Part shown: positions 16,101 through 23,827 of the stretch, piece by piece
Layout: every line of letters starts with the position of its first letter
Numbering within the stretch: the first letter of the stretch is position 1
NCBI GenBank assembly: GCA_039970095.1
Contig: JBDVMP010000081.1
Span: 1 to 64,000, forward strand
Length of the DNA: 64,000 nucleotides
Source: JAMZMI01 sp039970095
Lineage (GTDB): Bacteria > Bacteroidota > Bacteroidia > Cytophagales > Cyclobacteriaceae
Direction: 5' to 3'
Notes under the pieces: generated by a model
What the model was told of the DNA's origin: nothing
The model's input: the letters and a program-made list of their open reading frames with translations, nothing else
The model's database searches: none
Position numbers and translations under genes: made by a program

Positions 16101-18607
16101 TTTGCGTCCCCTCCTAAGGCTATTCTCAAACTCAACATTGGGATTATCGGCATCTGGCTCGTGTACTTATTACCCGGATTGACCCTAATCTTGCCATTCG
16201 GTAATTCTTGCAAACTGGTGCTGTTCGTAGCTGTGAGCACATTTAGTCTGTTGTAGACATTGATCACATTTAGTGAAAGTTCACTTCGTCTCTTAAATGT
16301 TTGTCTGTTTTTCCAGGTTATACTCACGTCCAGCCTGTGATATGCCGGCAGCCGATAGTTGTTCATTTTGCCAATGACTTTACTATCACCTCCATACCCG
16401 CCGATTTCTAAAGGGTCATCATTGACCAGGTAATTGCCCGTACTCAGCGTAAAAGGTTGCCCTGTTTTATAGTTGAAAAGCGCCCCTACACTCCAATTGG
16501 AAGAAAAATCATACGTCCAAAATGTCTGAATGTCATGACGCTTATCCGTACGAGAAGGAAACCTATCACCATCATTTAAGTCATCGAACTGGTTCCAAAC
16601 CCAGGAAAGCGTGTAGCCAAACCAGCCGCGGACTTCACCCTGATTCTTTTGCCATAGGAACTCTACGCCATAGGCTTCACCAGTTCCATTTATCGTTTCT
16701 GTGCCGAAAAGCGGAACAAACTCTGATTCCAGGGCATCTGCCTGTTGCTCAGTTGAGAAGTTGAGAAGGTTATCGAATGTTTTATGGTAGCCTTCCAGTT
16801 TAAAGGACCCATATTTTGAATGGTCATATCCCAGACCCGCCGTAATAGTCCTTGTGAAAACGGGTTCCCGGTCTTTACCATTCACCCAAAACCAACGCTC
16901 TGCCGGAATTCTGAAAACCTCGAGACCGACTGTTTGGAGGTACTGGGTAAAATGCCCATAACCTGCTGAAACGTACCAGGACTCATTGATACGATAGATA
17001 GTATTCAGTCTTGGCAACACATGAAGATGATTTCCTTTGGAATAATGCTGCAGCCTGACCCCCGGGTAAAACGATACTTTTCCCATATTAAACGAGCCAT
17101 TCAGATAGGCGCTAGACTCCAAGGCCACCAGAGAAGTAGTATCTCCTTCGGAGTAGTTATAAACCAGCTCAATCGGTGGCAGATCTTCTGTAGTAATTGG
17201 CCTGTCATTTTCGCCAAATGGAAATCCATATTGTGTGATGCGATCTTTGGATACCTCCCTGAAATTATGAATCAGCAGCTGCGCTCCAGTGCTGATGGTT
17301 GTGTTCTCGCCCAAGTAATGGGAAAAGTCCTGCTGAGCGCCAAAATCAGTGAATTGCTGCCTGAACCGCTGCTTCCATAAGTCATCAGTGAGCGCATAGC
17401 CCTCCACAAACCCGCCCGACCATGATTGCCCATCTTGAGACATGCCAGAGTAGTAATCCTTGAAAATATTATCGGCAAAATATCGACTTACGAACAGGTG
17501 AGAAGTCGATTTGAATTGATCCTCCTTTCTGATCAGTTTGACAGAGCCGGTCAGGTTTGTCCAGCCATACCTTAGTCTGTTTTCCGTTCGCTCAGGACTG
17601 TCTTTTCTTATATTTTTTTCAGAGAGTGATAGCACATCATTCCCTACAAAAAAACCGGTTTCAAGACTCAACCCTGGCTTGAAAGTATGTACCACCTTGG
17701 CATTGAGATCCATAAAGTTGTAACCCGAGCGCCACTTGGTTTTAGATCGTGCATTCTGCGAAGATGCCGCTATGTTTACTGCCCAGAAAAGCGGGTCCAG
17801 GTAGGTTCTCCTTACGGCAAACAAGTAGGACGTTTTTTGATTGAGAGGACGACCGTACGAAAAAGTAGTGCTTATCGGGCTCAAATTGAGATACCCTGCT
17901 CCTAGTCTTTCTTCTCCTTTTTGCAGCTCTATGTCCAGCACACTACTAACCCTGCTACCATATTGTGCAGGAAAAACCCCTTTGGTCAACTCAACCCTTT
18001 CGATGGCTTCTGTATTAAAAGCACTAAACAAACCAAACAAGTGCCAGGGATTATAAACAGGCACACCGTCAAGCAAAATGAGATTTTGATCATTGCGACC
18101 CCCACGTACACTGAAACCTCCGGTAAAGTCAGACTCAGTCTTGACGCCCGGAAGGTTTTGCACCATTCGGATCAGGTCTGGTTCGCCCAGTAGTCGGGGG
18201 ATGTCAGTCAGTGGCAGATCGCTGACCTTGATGGTGCTCAGCCTTGTCTGCTCCAACTGTGGTGAACTCAAAGAAGTTGATGATACCTCTACGCCTTCTA
18301 GCTGAGTTACATCCTCTTCTAGTATAATGATTAGCGGCTCAGTGAGTGGAATAGTTATTGCAATTTCCTGAGTTTTGAAACCTACAAAACTTACCTGAAC
18401 CTGATATTTACCTTTATCCACACCGGGAATTTCAAAATGACCCGACAAACCAGAAATTTCCCCTCTATTCAGCTCCTTGACCAACACGGTAGCACCCAAT
18501 AGGGGTGTTTTGTACGCATCATTTTGGATGATACGGCCGGAGAGGGTTTGAGCGAAAAGAACTATTGGACTAAGCGCTAAAAAAATAACAAAAATTCTGA
18601 TTTTCAT
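16097..18607 (-). CDS. TonB-dependent receptor with N-terminal carboxypeptidase-regulatory-like domain (836 aa)
   Basis: The order is signal peptide (to about residue 19, VLFAQ), a CarboxypepD-reg-like beta-sandwich (about 20-100, LSGRIIQNDAYKTPLLGATV to VSFVGFKTQEIAI), a plug domain (about 120-230, with NLPGVKTESDFTGGFSVRGG and NLILLDGVPVYNPWHLFG), and then the 22-stranded barrel to the C-terminus. It imports an unknown ligand across the outer membrane using TonB energy. It sits between the DUF4249 lipoprotein gene and a small lipoprotein gene, each with 4-base overlaps, which fits one coupled operon. No regulator (ECF sigma/anti-sigma) is nearby, and the ligand cannot be read from the sequence. 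Confidence 0.92.
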   Translation of the reverse strand: MKIRIFVIFLALSPIVLFAQTLSGRIIQNDAYKTPLLGATVLVKELNRGEISGLSGHFEIPGVDKGKYQVQVSFVGFKTQEIAITIPLTEPLIIILEEDVTQLEGVEVSSTSLSSPQLEQTRLSTIKVSDLPLTDIPRLLGEPDLIRMVQNLPGVKTESDFTGGFSVRGGRNDQNLILLDGVPVYNPWHLFGLFSAFNTEAIERVELTKGVFPAQYGSRVSSVLDIELQKGEERLGAGYLNLSPISTTFSYGRPLNQKTSYLFAVRRTYLDPLFWAVNIAASSQNARSKTKWRSGYNFMDLNAKVVHTFKPGLSLETGFFVGNDVLSLSEKNIRKDSPERTENRLRYGWTNLTGSVKLIRKEDQFKSTSHLFVSRYFADNIFKDYYSGMSQDGQSWSGGFVEGYALTDDLWKQRFRQQFTDFGAQQDFSHYLGENTTISTGAQLLIHNFREVSKDRITQYGFPFGENDRPITTEDLPPIELVYNYSEGDTTSLVALESSAYLNGSFNMGKVSFYPGVRLQHYSKGNHLHVLPRLNTIYRINESWYVSAGYGHFTQYLQTVGLEVFRIPAERWFWVNGKDREPVFTRTITAGLGYDHSKYGSFKLEGYHKTFDNLLNFSTEQQADALESEFVPLFGTETINGTGEAYGVEFLWQKNQGEVRGWFGYTLSWVWNQFDDLNDGDRFPSRTDKRHDIQTFWTYDFSSNWSVGALFNYKTGQPFTLSTGNYLVNDDPLEIGGYGGDSKVIGKMNNYRLPAYHRLDVSITWKNRQTFKRRSELSLNVINVYNRLNVLTATNSTSLQELPNGKIRVNPGNKYTSQMPIIPMLSLRIALGGDAK

Positions 18608-19026
18608 TCTGAAAGCAATGGATAACTGTAATCCAGTACCCTGTCAGGTAAAACAACTTGAACTTGTAGCTCCTTATCAATAGTAGGAAAACCCTCCGAA
18701 TCATTCCAATCATCAGGTACTACCCACGACATTGAAACCGGAGTGTTATTTGGAAAAGGAAATATAGTCTCTGAAATCAGGGAGTTTCTTTGTAAATACC
18801 CTTCCTGAAATTCATTGTAGCCCTCCGCTTTTACCTTAAGGAAAAGAATCTCCGAAAATCCCTGATATTCGATTGTAAGATAGAGTGAATCCCCAGGAAC
18901 ATAAACCTCTGATCGTAGTTCACCAAGGGTTGGGCTTATCAACACGATCTGATCTTTAAAGTCGTCCTTCGAGCAGGACGTAAGCGTTAACATAAATAAT
19001 CCAAAAATCAGACCTTCAATTCTCAT
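18604..19026 (-). CDS. Small lipoprotein of TonB operon (140 aa), related to 21480-21947
   Basis: A lipobox (FMLTLTSC, Cys18) marks it as a lipoprotein. The mature part is a compact beta-rich domain (VLISPTLGELRSEVYVPGDS, LYLTIEYQGFSEILFLKVK, SWVVPDDWND). The same sequence pattern, hydrophobic strand then charged strand then PDDW, recurs in the lone lipoprotein at 21480-21947 and more loosely in the two genes just upstream, so these look like a small family. The start overlaps the stop of the upstream gene, and the stop overlaps the receptor start, by 4 bases each. It may be a surface accessory of the receptor; function unknown. Confidence 0.75.
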   Translation of the reverse strand: MRIEGLIFGLFMLTLTSCSKDDFKDQIVLISPTLGELRSEVYVPGDSLYLTIEYQGFSEILFLKVKAEGYNEFQEGYLQRNSLISETIFPFPNNTPVSMSWVVPDDWNDSEGFPTIDKELQVQVVLPDRVLDYSYPLLSE

Positions 19027-19418
19027 TCTATGATCTTAATTTGTCGAAATGGTTCCGTTCCATTCCGGTTTTGACTCACTGAGTGAAATTCTATGTAGTA
19101 ATAATACCCAACCTGTAGTCCCAAGTCTTGTGTAAGTTTCCATCTGACCTGCTCCAAAGCATTGTTGGTGCCCGGGTAAAATGACTCATACAAAATGGGG
19201 TCGGACGAATTGCCAAAAGTTAAGCTGACATCAATGTATTTGAGCCTGGATGAACCAACATAACCAAAGGTAAAGACCAATGAATCTCCTATATGATACT
19301 CGTTAGTTTCTTGAGCTAGTCGGACAAAACTTACACCTTCGTTTTCGAGTAGTTTGTCCTGTTTGCATCCAGAGACAATAACCAATAATACAGTAATGTA
19401 GCTTAAGCGTTTTCTCAA
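19023..19418 (-). CDS. Small lipoprotein of TonB operon (131 aa)
   Basis: The signal peptide ends in a lipobox (LLVIVSGC, Cys18). The rest is about 110 residues with alternating strand-like segments (FVRLAQETNEYHIGDSLVFTF, SSRLKYIDVSLTFG, YYYYIEFHSVSQNRNG). The strand order resembles that of the neighbouring small lipoproteins: an IGDSL-type turn, then an xxIxYIDVxF strand, then a late strand. This suggests a shared beta-sandwich fold. There is one base between its start and the upstream stop, and a 4-base overlap with the downstream gene. No named family recognised. Confidence 0.7.
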   Translation of the reverse strand: MRKRLSYITVLLVIVSGCKQDKLLENEGVSFVRLAQETNEYHIGDSLVFTFGYVGSSRLKYIDVSLTFGNSSDPILYESFYPGTNNALEQVRWKLTQDLGLQVGYYYYIEFHSVSQNRNGTEPFRQIKIIE

Positions 19419-19419
19419 C

Positions 19420-19884
19420 TCAGTCTTCTTTTTCTTTTATTAGTACACCAAATGAAATACTTTGATCTCCCCCTCCTTTATACCTGGTTTGGGTGCTAAT
19501 CCTATCAACAACATATCCATCCTCAATTTCACCCGGGGTTGCCATTAAGGTGTCAGGAAGACTAAAATAAAAGTGAACCGTATCGCCGGGTGGTATATTG
19601 TATATCGTTTGAAAATCAATAGGATAAGTAATCTTTTGAGATTTATCCTTATTTGAAAATTGTCTATAGAAATCTATGTCTACATAGCTAATTTTCTTTC
19701 TATTGGAAGCTACAAACTGGACATCCATGATGCCTCCAACTTCCACTTCATACTTTCCTGTCTCAAGGTTGGCATTTACCATTTCCAATGGCCCTGAAGG
19801 TCCTTTTGACTCTTCCTTACAAGAGAGAAAAAACAATGGGAGCAGAAAGCCAGCTACCCATTGCATCTTAATTAGTTTTTTCAT
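19420..19884 (-). CDS. Small lipoprotein of TonB operon (154 aa)
   Basis: The lipobox is LPLFFLSC with Cys22, followed by a polar linker (KEESKGPSG). The mature domain has ISYVDIDFYRQF and TVHFYFSLPDTLM strands that echo the other small lipoproteins of this operon. The start is an ATG six bases after the upstream stop. It is predicted to be anchored in the outer membrane beside the receptor. No enzymatic motif is visible and the function is unknown. Confidence 0.7.
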   Translation of the reverse strand: MKKLIKMQWVAGFLLPLFFLSCKEESKGPSGPLEMVNANLETGKYEVEVGGIMDVQFVASNRKKISYVDIDFYRQFSNKDKSQKITYPIDFQTIYNIPPGDTVHFYFSLPDTLMATPGEIEDGYVVDRISTQTRYKGGGDQSISFGVLIKEKED

Positions 19885-19890
19885 TAATTT

Positions 19891-21006
19891 TTAATTTAAT
19901 ATAAGCACTCCGTCGGACTGTGACCATAAATCGTTTTCTTGGTAACAGTTAAACCTAGGGGCATTTCCGCTTGTGTTATTCTCTCTTACCTCAGCCTTAT
20001 GATGGGAAATAACCAAGTTACGATTTCGGTCAGCATTGTCCTTTTCCACCCACCAGTTATGACGATCTGCGATCGACGAGCCCGCACCCGAGCTTTTCGC
20101 AAAAAGCCTCACATAAACATATGGAACACTATTGTCAGCAGATCCGTCCTCATGAAAATCTCCTATAGTCTGAGGTCCATTTTGAGACAGTGTTTCAAAA
20201 CCACTCATGTAATCTCCCCCAGTTAATCTCCTGATCTGTATTTTCGTTCCTCCTTTAGCCTTTTTCCCCCAACTGGTGTACTTCTTATTCCAACTGTAAA
20301 TTCTGATGTTGGAATGAAACAGTGTATCTCCTCCATCTATTTTTCGGTATTTAAAATCTTTCTGATGGTTAGGGTAATCTTCAACCACCCAAAAATCCTG
20401 ATCTGGATCCGCCGCAACTCTGCCCTCAGGGTTTGACATGAATTCTAATTTCTCAAGATAGACTTCATGTGCTGCCGGACTTTTGAAATTATAATCTTCA
20501 AGAGTTTCCAACTTCTCAATATTGTCAAATACCATCCCCGTCTCCCGCAAATCTACCTTGCCAGTCAACCCGTAATAAACATACAACTCCCATTCTCCTC
20601 TCTCTGATACCTTTTTGTAAATCGCCTCACGGTCTGCCTTGAACCTCTCGCCAGCTACTTCTATCTCATAATTCATATCCATAACAGATAAAATATAGGG
20701 GTCGAAATAATGGCTGAGATCTTCATACATTTTCTTGTTCACTATCACTTTCTCTCCGCCTTCTTCCATTGCCAACAGGTAATTGTCATGCTCCTCCAAC
20801 GAAGCAAAAGAGTGAAACTCATGTACCTTATTGGGATCAAGAACCACGGTGACAAAAACATCATCATACATTTCGTACTGCACTTCCTCCAGCTGAGGCT
20901 GTGTGCTATCCTGTTCCTGGCAAGCACTAAACAAAATACTACCTCCAAGTAGGATAAAAACATAAAATTGTGTCGTAAAGACGGTTTTCTTAATTTTGCT
21001 AAACAT
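19891..21006 (-). CDS. Lipoprotein, first gene of the TonB operon (371 aa)
   Basis: A long N-region and hydrophobic core end in a lipobox (GSILFSAC, Cys29). The N-terminal half is acidic and helical (LEEHDNYLLAMEEGGEKVIVNK). The C-terminal third is rich in Gly, Asn, Trp and Asp (GGDYMSGFETLSQNGP, then VYVRLFAKSSGAGSS, and HNWWVEKDNADRNRN), suggesting a beta-sandwich with a polar ligand face. I recognise no family. As the promoter-proximal gene of a six-gene unit ending in receptor and DUF4249, it is a candidate main binding protein. Its leader region carries the hairpin at 21053-21085. Confidence 0.7.
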   Translation of the reverse strand: MFSKIKKTVFTTQFYVFILLGGSILFSACQEQDSTQPQLEEVQYEMYDDVFVTVVLDPNKVHEFHSFASLEEHDNYLLAMEEGGEKVIVNKKMYEDLSHYFDPYILSVMDMNYEIEVAGERFKADREAIYKKVSERGEWELYVYYGLTGKVDLRETGMVFDNIEKLETLEDYNFKSPAAHEVYLEKLEFMSNPEGRVAADPDQDFWVVEDYPNHQKDFKYRKIDGGDTLFHSNIRIYSWNKKYTSWGKKAKGGTKIQIRRLTGGDYMSGFETLSQNGPQTIGDFHEDGSADNSVPYVYVRLFAKSSGAGSSIADRHNWWVEKDNADRNRNLVISHHKAEVRENNTSGNAPRFNCYQENDLWSQSDGVLILN

Positions 21007-21052
21007 AGCTTAAACGGTTTTTTGTTAGAATTAAATTGGTTTAAAGTTATTG

Positions 21053-21085
21053 CCACGCCTTTCATCCCCCCAGATGAAGGCGTGG
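21053..21085. promoter_or_regulatory. Strong hairpin upstream of lipoprotein/TonB operon
   Basis: The arms CCACGCCTTTCATC (21053-21066) and GATGAAGGCGTGG (21073-21085) pair along 13 bp with a single bulged T, around a CCCCCA loop. On the plus strand it is followed by TTCATTTTT, as in an intrinsic terminator. However, no plus-strand gene precedes it within reach. On the minus strand it lies 47 bases before the first lipoprotein start, where it could be a leader element or separate the operon from upstream transcription. Confidence 0.5.
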
Positions 21086-21409
21086 TTCATTTTTACTAAG
21101 CAGATGAAACTGCTTCGCATAACTTCAGGCTACCCGAAATCAAGCAATTATCTTTTCTTATTGGTATTTATGATCCGCCTGGGGTGCCATACATGGGATG
21201 CAATCAGGATTGAATCTTCCTGAGATTTCTGGGGTGAGCGTCTTACATGGTTCCCGAGCATCGGCGGTGATGTTGTTGGTGATCGATTTATTAAAACAGA
21301 TTTTAGGCCGTAATGCTACCCCCATAATTTTTTCTTTGCAAGAGCGTGAATGAAATTTTCGTAAAACGTATCGGGGTTTATATCAATTGATATTGAAATG
21401 GGGGGGGGG

Positions 21410-21419
21410 TATTGATCTC
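21410..21419. repeat. G10 homopolymer tract
   Basis: Ten consecutive G on the plus strand lie in the gap between two minus-strand lipoprotein units. Such tracts slip during replication and in sequencing. The tract is 61 bases downstream of the 21480 stop and about 400 bases upstream of the next start. It is therefore outside any coding frame. Confidence 0.85.
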
Positions 21420-21479
21420 AGTTGATAAAAAGTGAGTCGTTCTAAGCCCACAGCTCAGCAACTCACGGGGCAAGCGTTC

Positions 21480-21947
21480 TTACCACCTCGTACTCATCTC
21501 ATATTCAAGGTCTCTTGTGCCGCTGCTGGTAGTCACACCGATCTCAAGCCATCGCCGCTCTTGTGTATAGTCTTCGTGAATGGTGGTAGGGTCCCAATCG
21601 TCAGGGATAAGGAAAGAAAATATGAAGGATTCGCCTCTGGTGATCTCTGTGAATAAAGCTTCGGCGTACTCTACTTCATAGGTATATGGCAAGTCGCCAA
21701 AGTTGTGGGTGTCTTCCGGTACGTAAACCCGGCCCTTACTTATGATTTCGATTTCCCGTATCTGGGCTTTGCCCGTGTATATTAGCTCCAGAGAAAAGGT
21801 GCCGCCAGCCCCATAAAGTTTAAACTCCAGTTCCTCAGCCGTGGGACTTACCAACTCCAGGCCTACTACACCCTGCTCCGCGTCCTCATCGCACGAGAGC
21901 AACGGAAAAACCAGCACCAGCAATAGCACTACAAAAGGTCTCGTCAT
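21480..21947 (-). CDS. Lone small lipoprotein, paralogue of the operon lipoproteins
   Basis: I start at the ATG ending at 21947 (MTRPFVVLLLVLVFPLLSC, lipobox Cys19); a 13-codon upstream extension has no signal character. The mature domain shares its order of motifs with the 140-aa lipoprotein at 18604-19026. LELVSPTAEELEFKLYGAG corresponds to LISPTLGELRSEVYVPG, LELIYTGKAQIREIEI to LTIEYQGFSEILFLKV, and FLIPDDWD to WVVPDDWN. It is separated from the operon by the 473-bp gap and divergent from rbfA. It is probably outer-membrane anchored; function unknown. Confidence 0.7.
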   Translation of the reverse strand: MTRPFVVLLLVLVFPLLSCDEDAEQGVVGLELVSPTAEELEFKLYGAGGTFSLELIYTGKAQIREIEIISKGRVYVPEDTHNFGDLPYTYEVEYAEALFTEITRGESFIFSFLIPDDWDPTTIHEDYTQERRWLEIGVTTSSGTRDLEYEMSTRW

Positions 21948-22150
21948 ACTGTCTTTACTATCTCTCAAAATAGAAGTTAAATGCATATTTCAATAACAGC
22001 CAAGCCAAAAATTACACCTATCCTTTTCCAACATAATTCTTCTCCAATATAGCCAATCATGCCCTGGCATTGATACCAGATTCCTGCCAAAGCCAACTTT
22101 TAACCTTTCAACTTTATCCTTTTACCTTCCATCTTTACGATATTTGCAAC

Positions 22151-22528
22151 ATGCAGAGTCAAAGACAACAGAAATACGCCCGCCAGTTACAAAAAGATCT
22201 TGGAGAGATTTTTCAAAAAGACCCCAGACATTTTTTTGGCAACAGCCTGGTAACACTCACCGGAGTAGAAGTATCTCCAGACCTCAGCTTTGCAAAGCTT
22301 TTCATGAGTGTATTCCCCATCAAGGATGCCGAAGATGTCTTTTTCCGTTTGAATGAGGGCAAAAGTGAAATCCGAAAGCTGCTCGGCAATAAAATAGGCA
22401 AGCGCGTGCGCATAGTCCCGGAGATTGCATTTTTTCACGATGACACTGAAGAAAAAGCCTCACACCTCGACAAACTTATCGATGGTCTCAACATACCATC
22501 GGCTAACGATGACGACAAAGAGGATTGA
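22151..22528 (+). CDS. rbfA: 30S ribosome-binding factor A
   Basis: RbfA is a small KH-fold protein that binds pre-30S subunits and helps mature the 5' end of 16S rRNA. I start at the ATG at 22151 (MQSQRQQKYARQLQKDLGEIF); the upstream open frame lacks similarity. Core features are LVTLTGVEVSPDLSFAKLF, matching the VTITxVxVSxDLxxAxVY family pattern, then FRLNEGKSEIRKLLGNKIGK and VPEIAFFHDDT near the end. At 125 residues with an acidic tail (ANDDDKED) it is full length. It is four bases upstream of the permease gene. Confidence 0.92.
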   Translation: MQSQRQQKYARQLQKDLGEIFQKDPRHFFGNSLVTLTGVEVSPDLSFAKLFMSVFPIKDAEDVFFRLNEGKSEIRKLLGNKIGKRVRIVPEIAFFHDDTEEKASHLDKLIDGLNIPSANDDDKED

Positions 22529-22531
22529 TAG

Positions 22532-23758
22532 GTGAACCTGTCCTATTTCATAGCGCGTAGATATTTTCTATCCAGGAAAAAGAAAAACTTTATCAATATC
22601 ATTTCCATCATTTCGATGGTGGTGGTGGCCACTGGTACCATGGCGCTGATCGTCGTGCTCTCTGTTTTTAACGGACTGGAAGGCCTGCTTAGGTCCATCT
22701 ATGGCACAGTGGACCCCAATCTGGTAGTCAGTGCCACGGTAGGCAAGTCTTTTGTATATACAGACGAGTTGGAAAACAATGTAAGCTCTGTGGCAGGAGT
22801 GGAGATTATCACGGAGGTTATAGAAGACAATGCCCTGCTGGGATACAACAGTTCCGAAAGAGTGGCGCGGCTCAAAGGCGTGAGCGACAACTTCGTAGAG
22901 CAGGGAAGACTTGATAATAACATTGTTTACGGGGACTTTCGACTCAAAGAAAAGGATACGGATTTTGCAATACTGGGACGTGGAGTCCAGTATGACTTAT
23001 CGGTAAACCCCGCCAATGATTTCAATGCAATTCAGGTTTTTTATCCTCAGGATATTGACCCGGGCATCACCAGCCCTGACAAGCTTTTCAGAGCTCAAAA
23101 GATACTGCCGGGAGCCGTTTTTGCTATCGAAAACTACTTCGACAATAACTATGTCTTTGTTCCGCTTCGGTTCACAGAAGCTTTGTTTGATTACAAAGGA
23201 AAAAGATCCTCTCTGGAGATAAAGCTAAAAGAAGGTGTCCAAACCTCAGCTGTTAAAAAAGAACTGCAAGCCGTACTTGGAAATGGTTTTTTGGTTCAAT
23301 CAAGCGACGAAATCCACAGCGACCTTTACAAGACATTGAAAATCGAAAAATTCTTCGTTTTTCTGACTTTCTCCATCATCATCGCCATAGCCTCTATCAA
23401 CATCTTTTTCGCACTGAATATGTTGGTGCTGGACAAGCGAAAAGACATAGCCATACTTCTGGCTCAGGGTGCCACCAACAACCTTATCCGCAACATATTT
23501 CTTACAGAAGGAGCCATAGTAGCATTTACCGGCGCACTAACCGGCATAATCCTTGGCCTGGCGCTGTGCTTCGCTCAGCAATATTTTGGGTTTATCTCCA
23601 CCGGAACGGCCACCACCATCATGCAGGCTTACCCCGTAGAGGTCCAATGGATGGATGTGTTTTTCACCGTGGTGTGTATCATCATTATCACCATCATGGC
23701 CACCATACAGCCAGCCTATAGCGCCACCAAAAGGGCCGCCATTGAGGCATTGCAGTGA
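22532..23758 (+). CDS. LolC/LolE-type ABC transporter permease (FtsX-like)
   Basis: The start is a GTG at 22532. The protein has the LolC/E layout: an N-terminal transmembrane helix (FINIISIISMVVVATGTMALIVVLSV), a periplasmic domain of about 220 residues, and three C-terminal helices (FFVFLTFSIIIAIASINIFFALNML; GAIVAFTGALTGIILGLALCF; VFFTVVCIIIITIMATI). LVLDKRKDIAILLAQGATNNLI is the conserved cytoplasmic coupling loop of FtsX-like permeases, which contacts the ATPase. Such complexes extract lipoproteins from the inner membrane for transfer to the outer membrane, relevant in a genome so rich in lipoproteins. No ATPase gene is adjacent. It is coupled to rbfA. Confidence 0.88.
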   Translation: MNLSYFIARRYFLSRKKKNFINIISIISMVVVATGTMALIVVLSVFNGLEGLLRSIYGTVDPNLVVSATVGKSFVYTDELENNVSSVAGVEIITEVIEDNALLGYNSSERVARLKGVSDNFVEQGRLDNNIVYGDFRLKEKDTDFAILGRGVQYDLSVNPANDFNAIQVFYPQDIDPGITSPDKLFRAQKILPGAVFAIENYFDNNYVFVPLRFTEALFDYKGKRSSLEIKLKEGVQTSAVKKELQAVLGNGFLVQSSDEIHSDLYKTLKIEKFFVFLTFSIIIAIASINIFFALNMLVLDKRKDIAILLAQGATNNLIRNIFLTEGAIVAFTGALTGIILGLALCFAQQYFGFISTGTATTIMQAYPVEVQWMDVFFTVVCIIIITIMATIQPAYSATKRAAIEALQ

Positions 23759-23827
23759 TATCCCATTTTACTCCTTGTTATTTGTGGCAAAATATTTAGA
23801 TTCGAAACTTGCCTTTAACCGAGTCGA

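Larger units (their letters stand above)
21007..21479. other. 473-bp non-coding gap with hairpin and G10 tract
   Basis: No convincing reading frame is present on either strand. The gap contains the leader of the six-gene minus-strand operon (right at 21007 onwards), a strong hairpin at 21053-21085 and a run of ten G at 21410-21419. It also has a stretch around 21246-21287 (GTGATGTTGTTGGTGATCG) of loosely repetitive sequence. I see no tRNA or known riboswitch. It may be a remnant of an eroded gene or a regulatory region. Confidence 0.6.

Noticed and set aside
21432..21656. Plus-strand 74-codon frame at the edge of the lipoprotein gap
   Set aside because: Most of it overlaps the minus-strand lipoprotein at 21480-21947, and the sequence is low in coding character.
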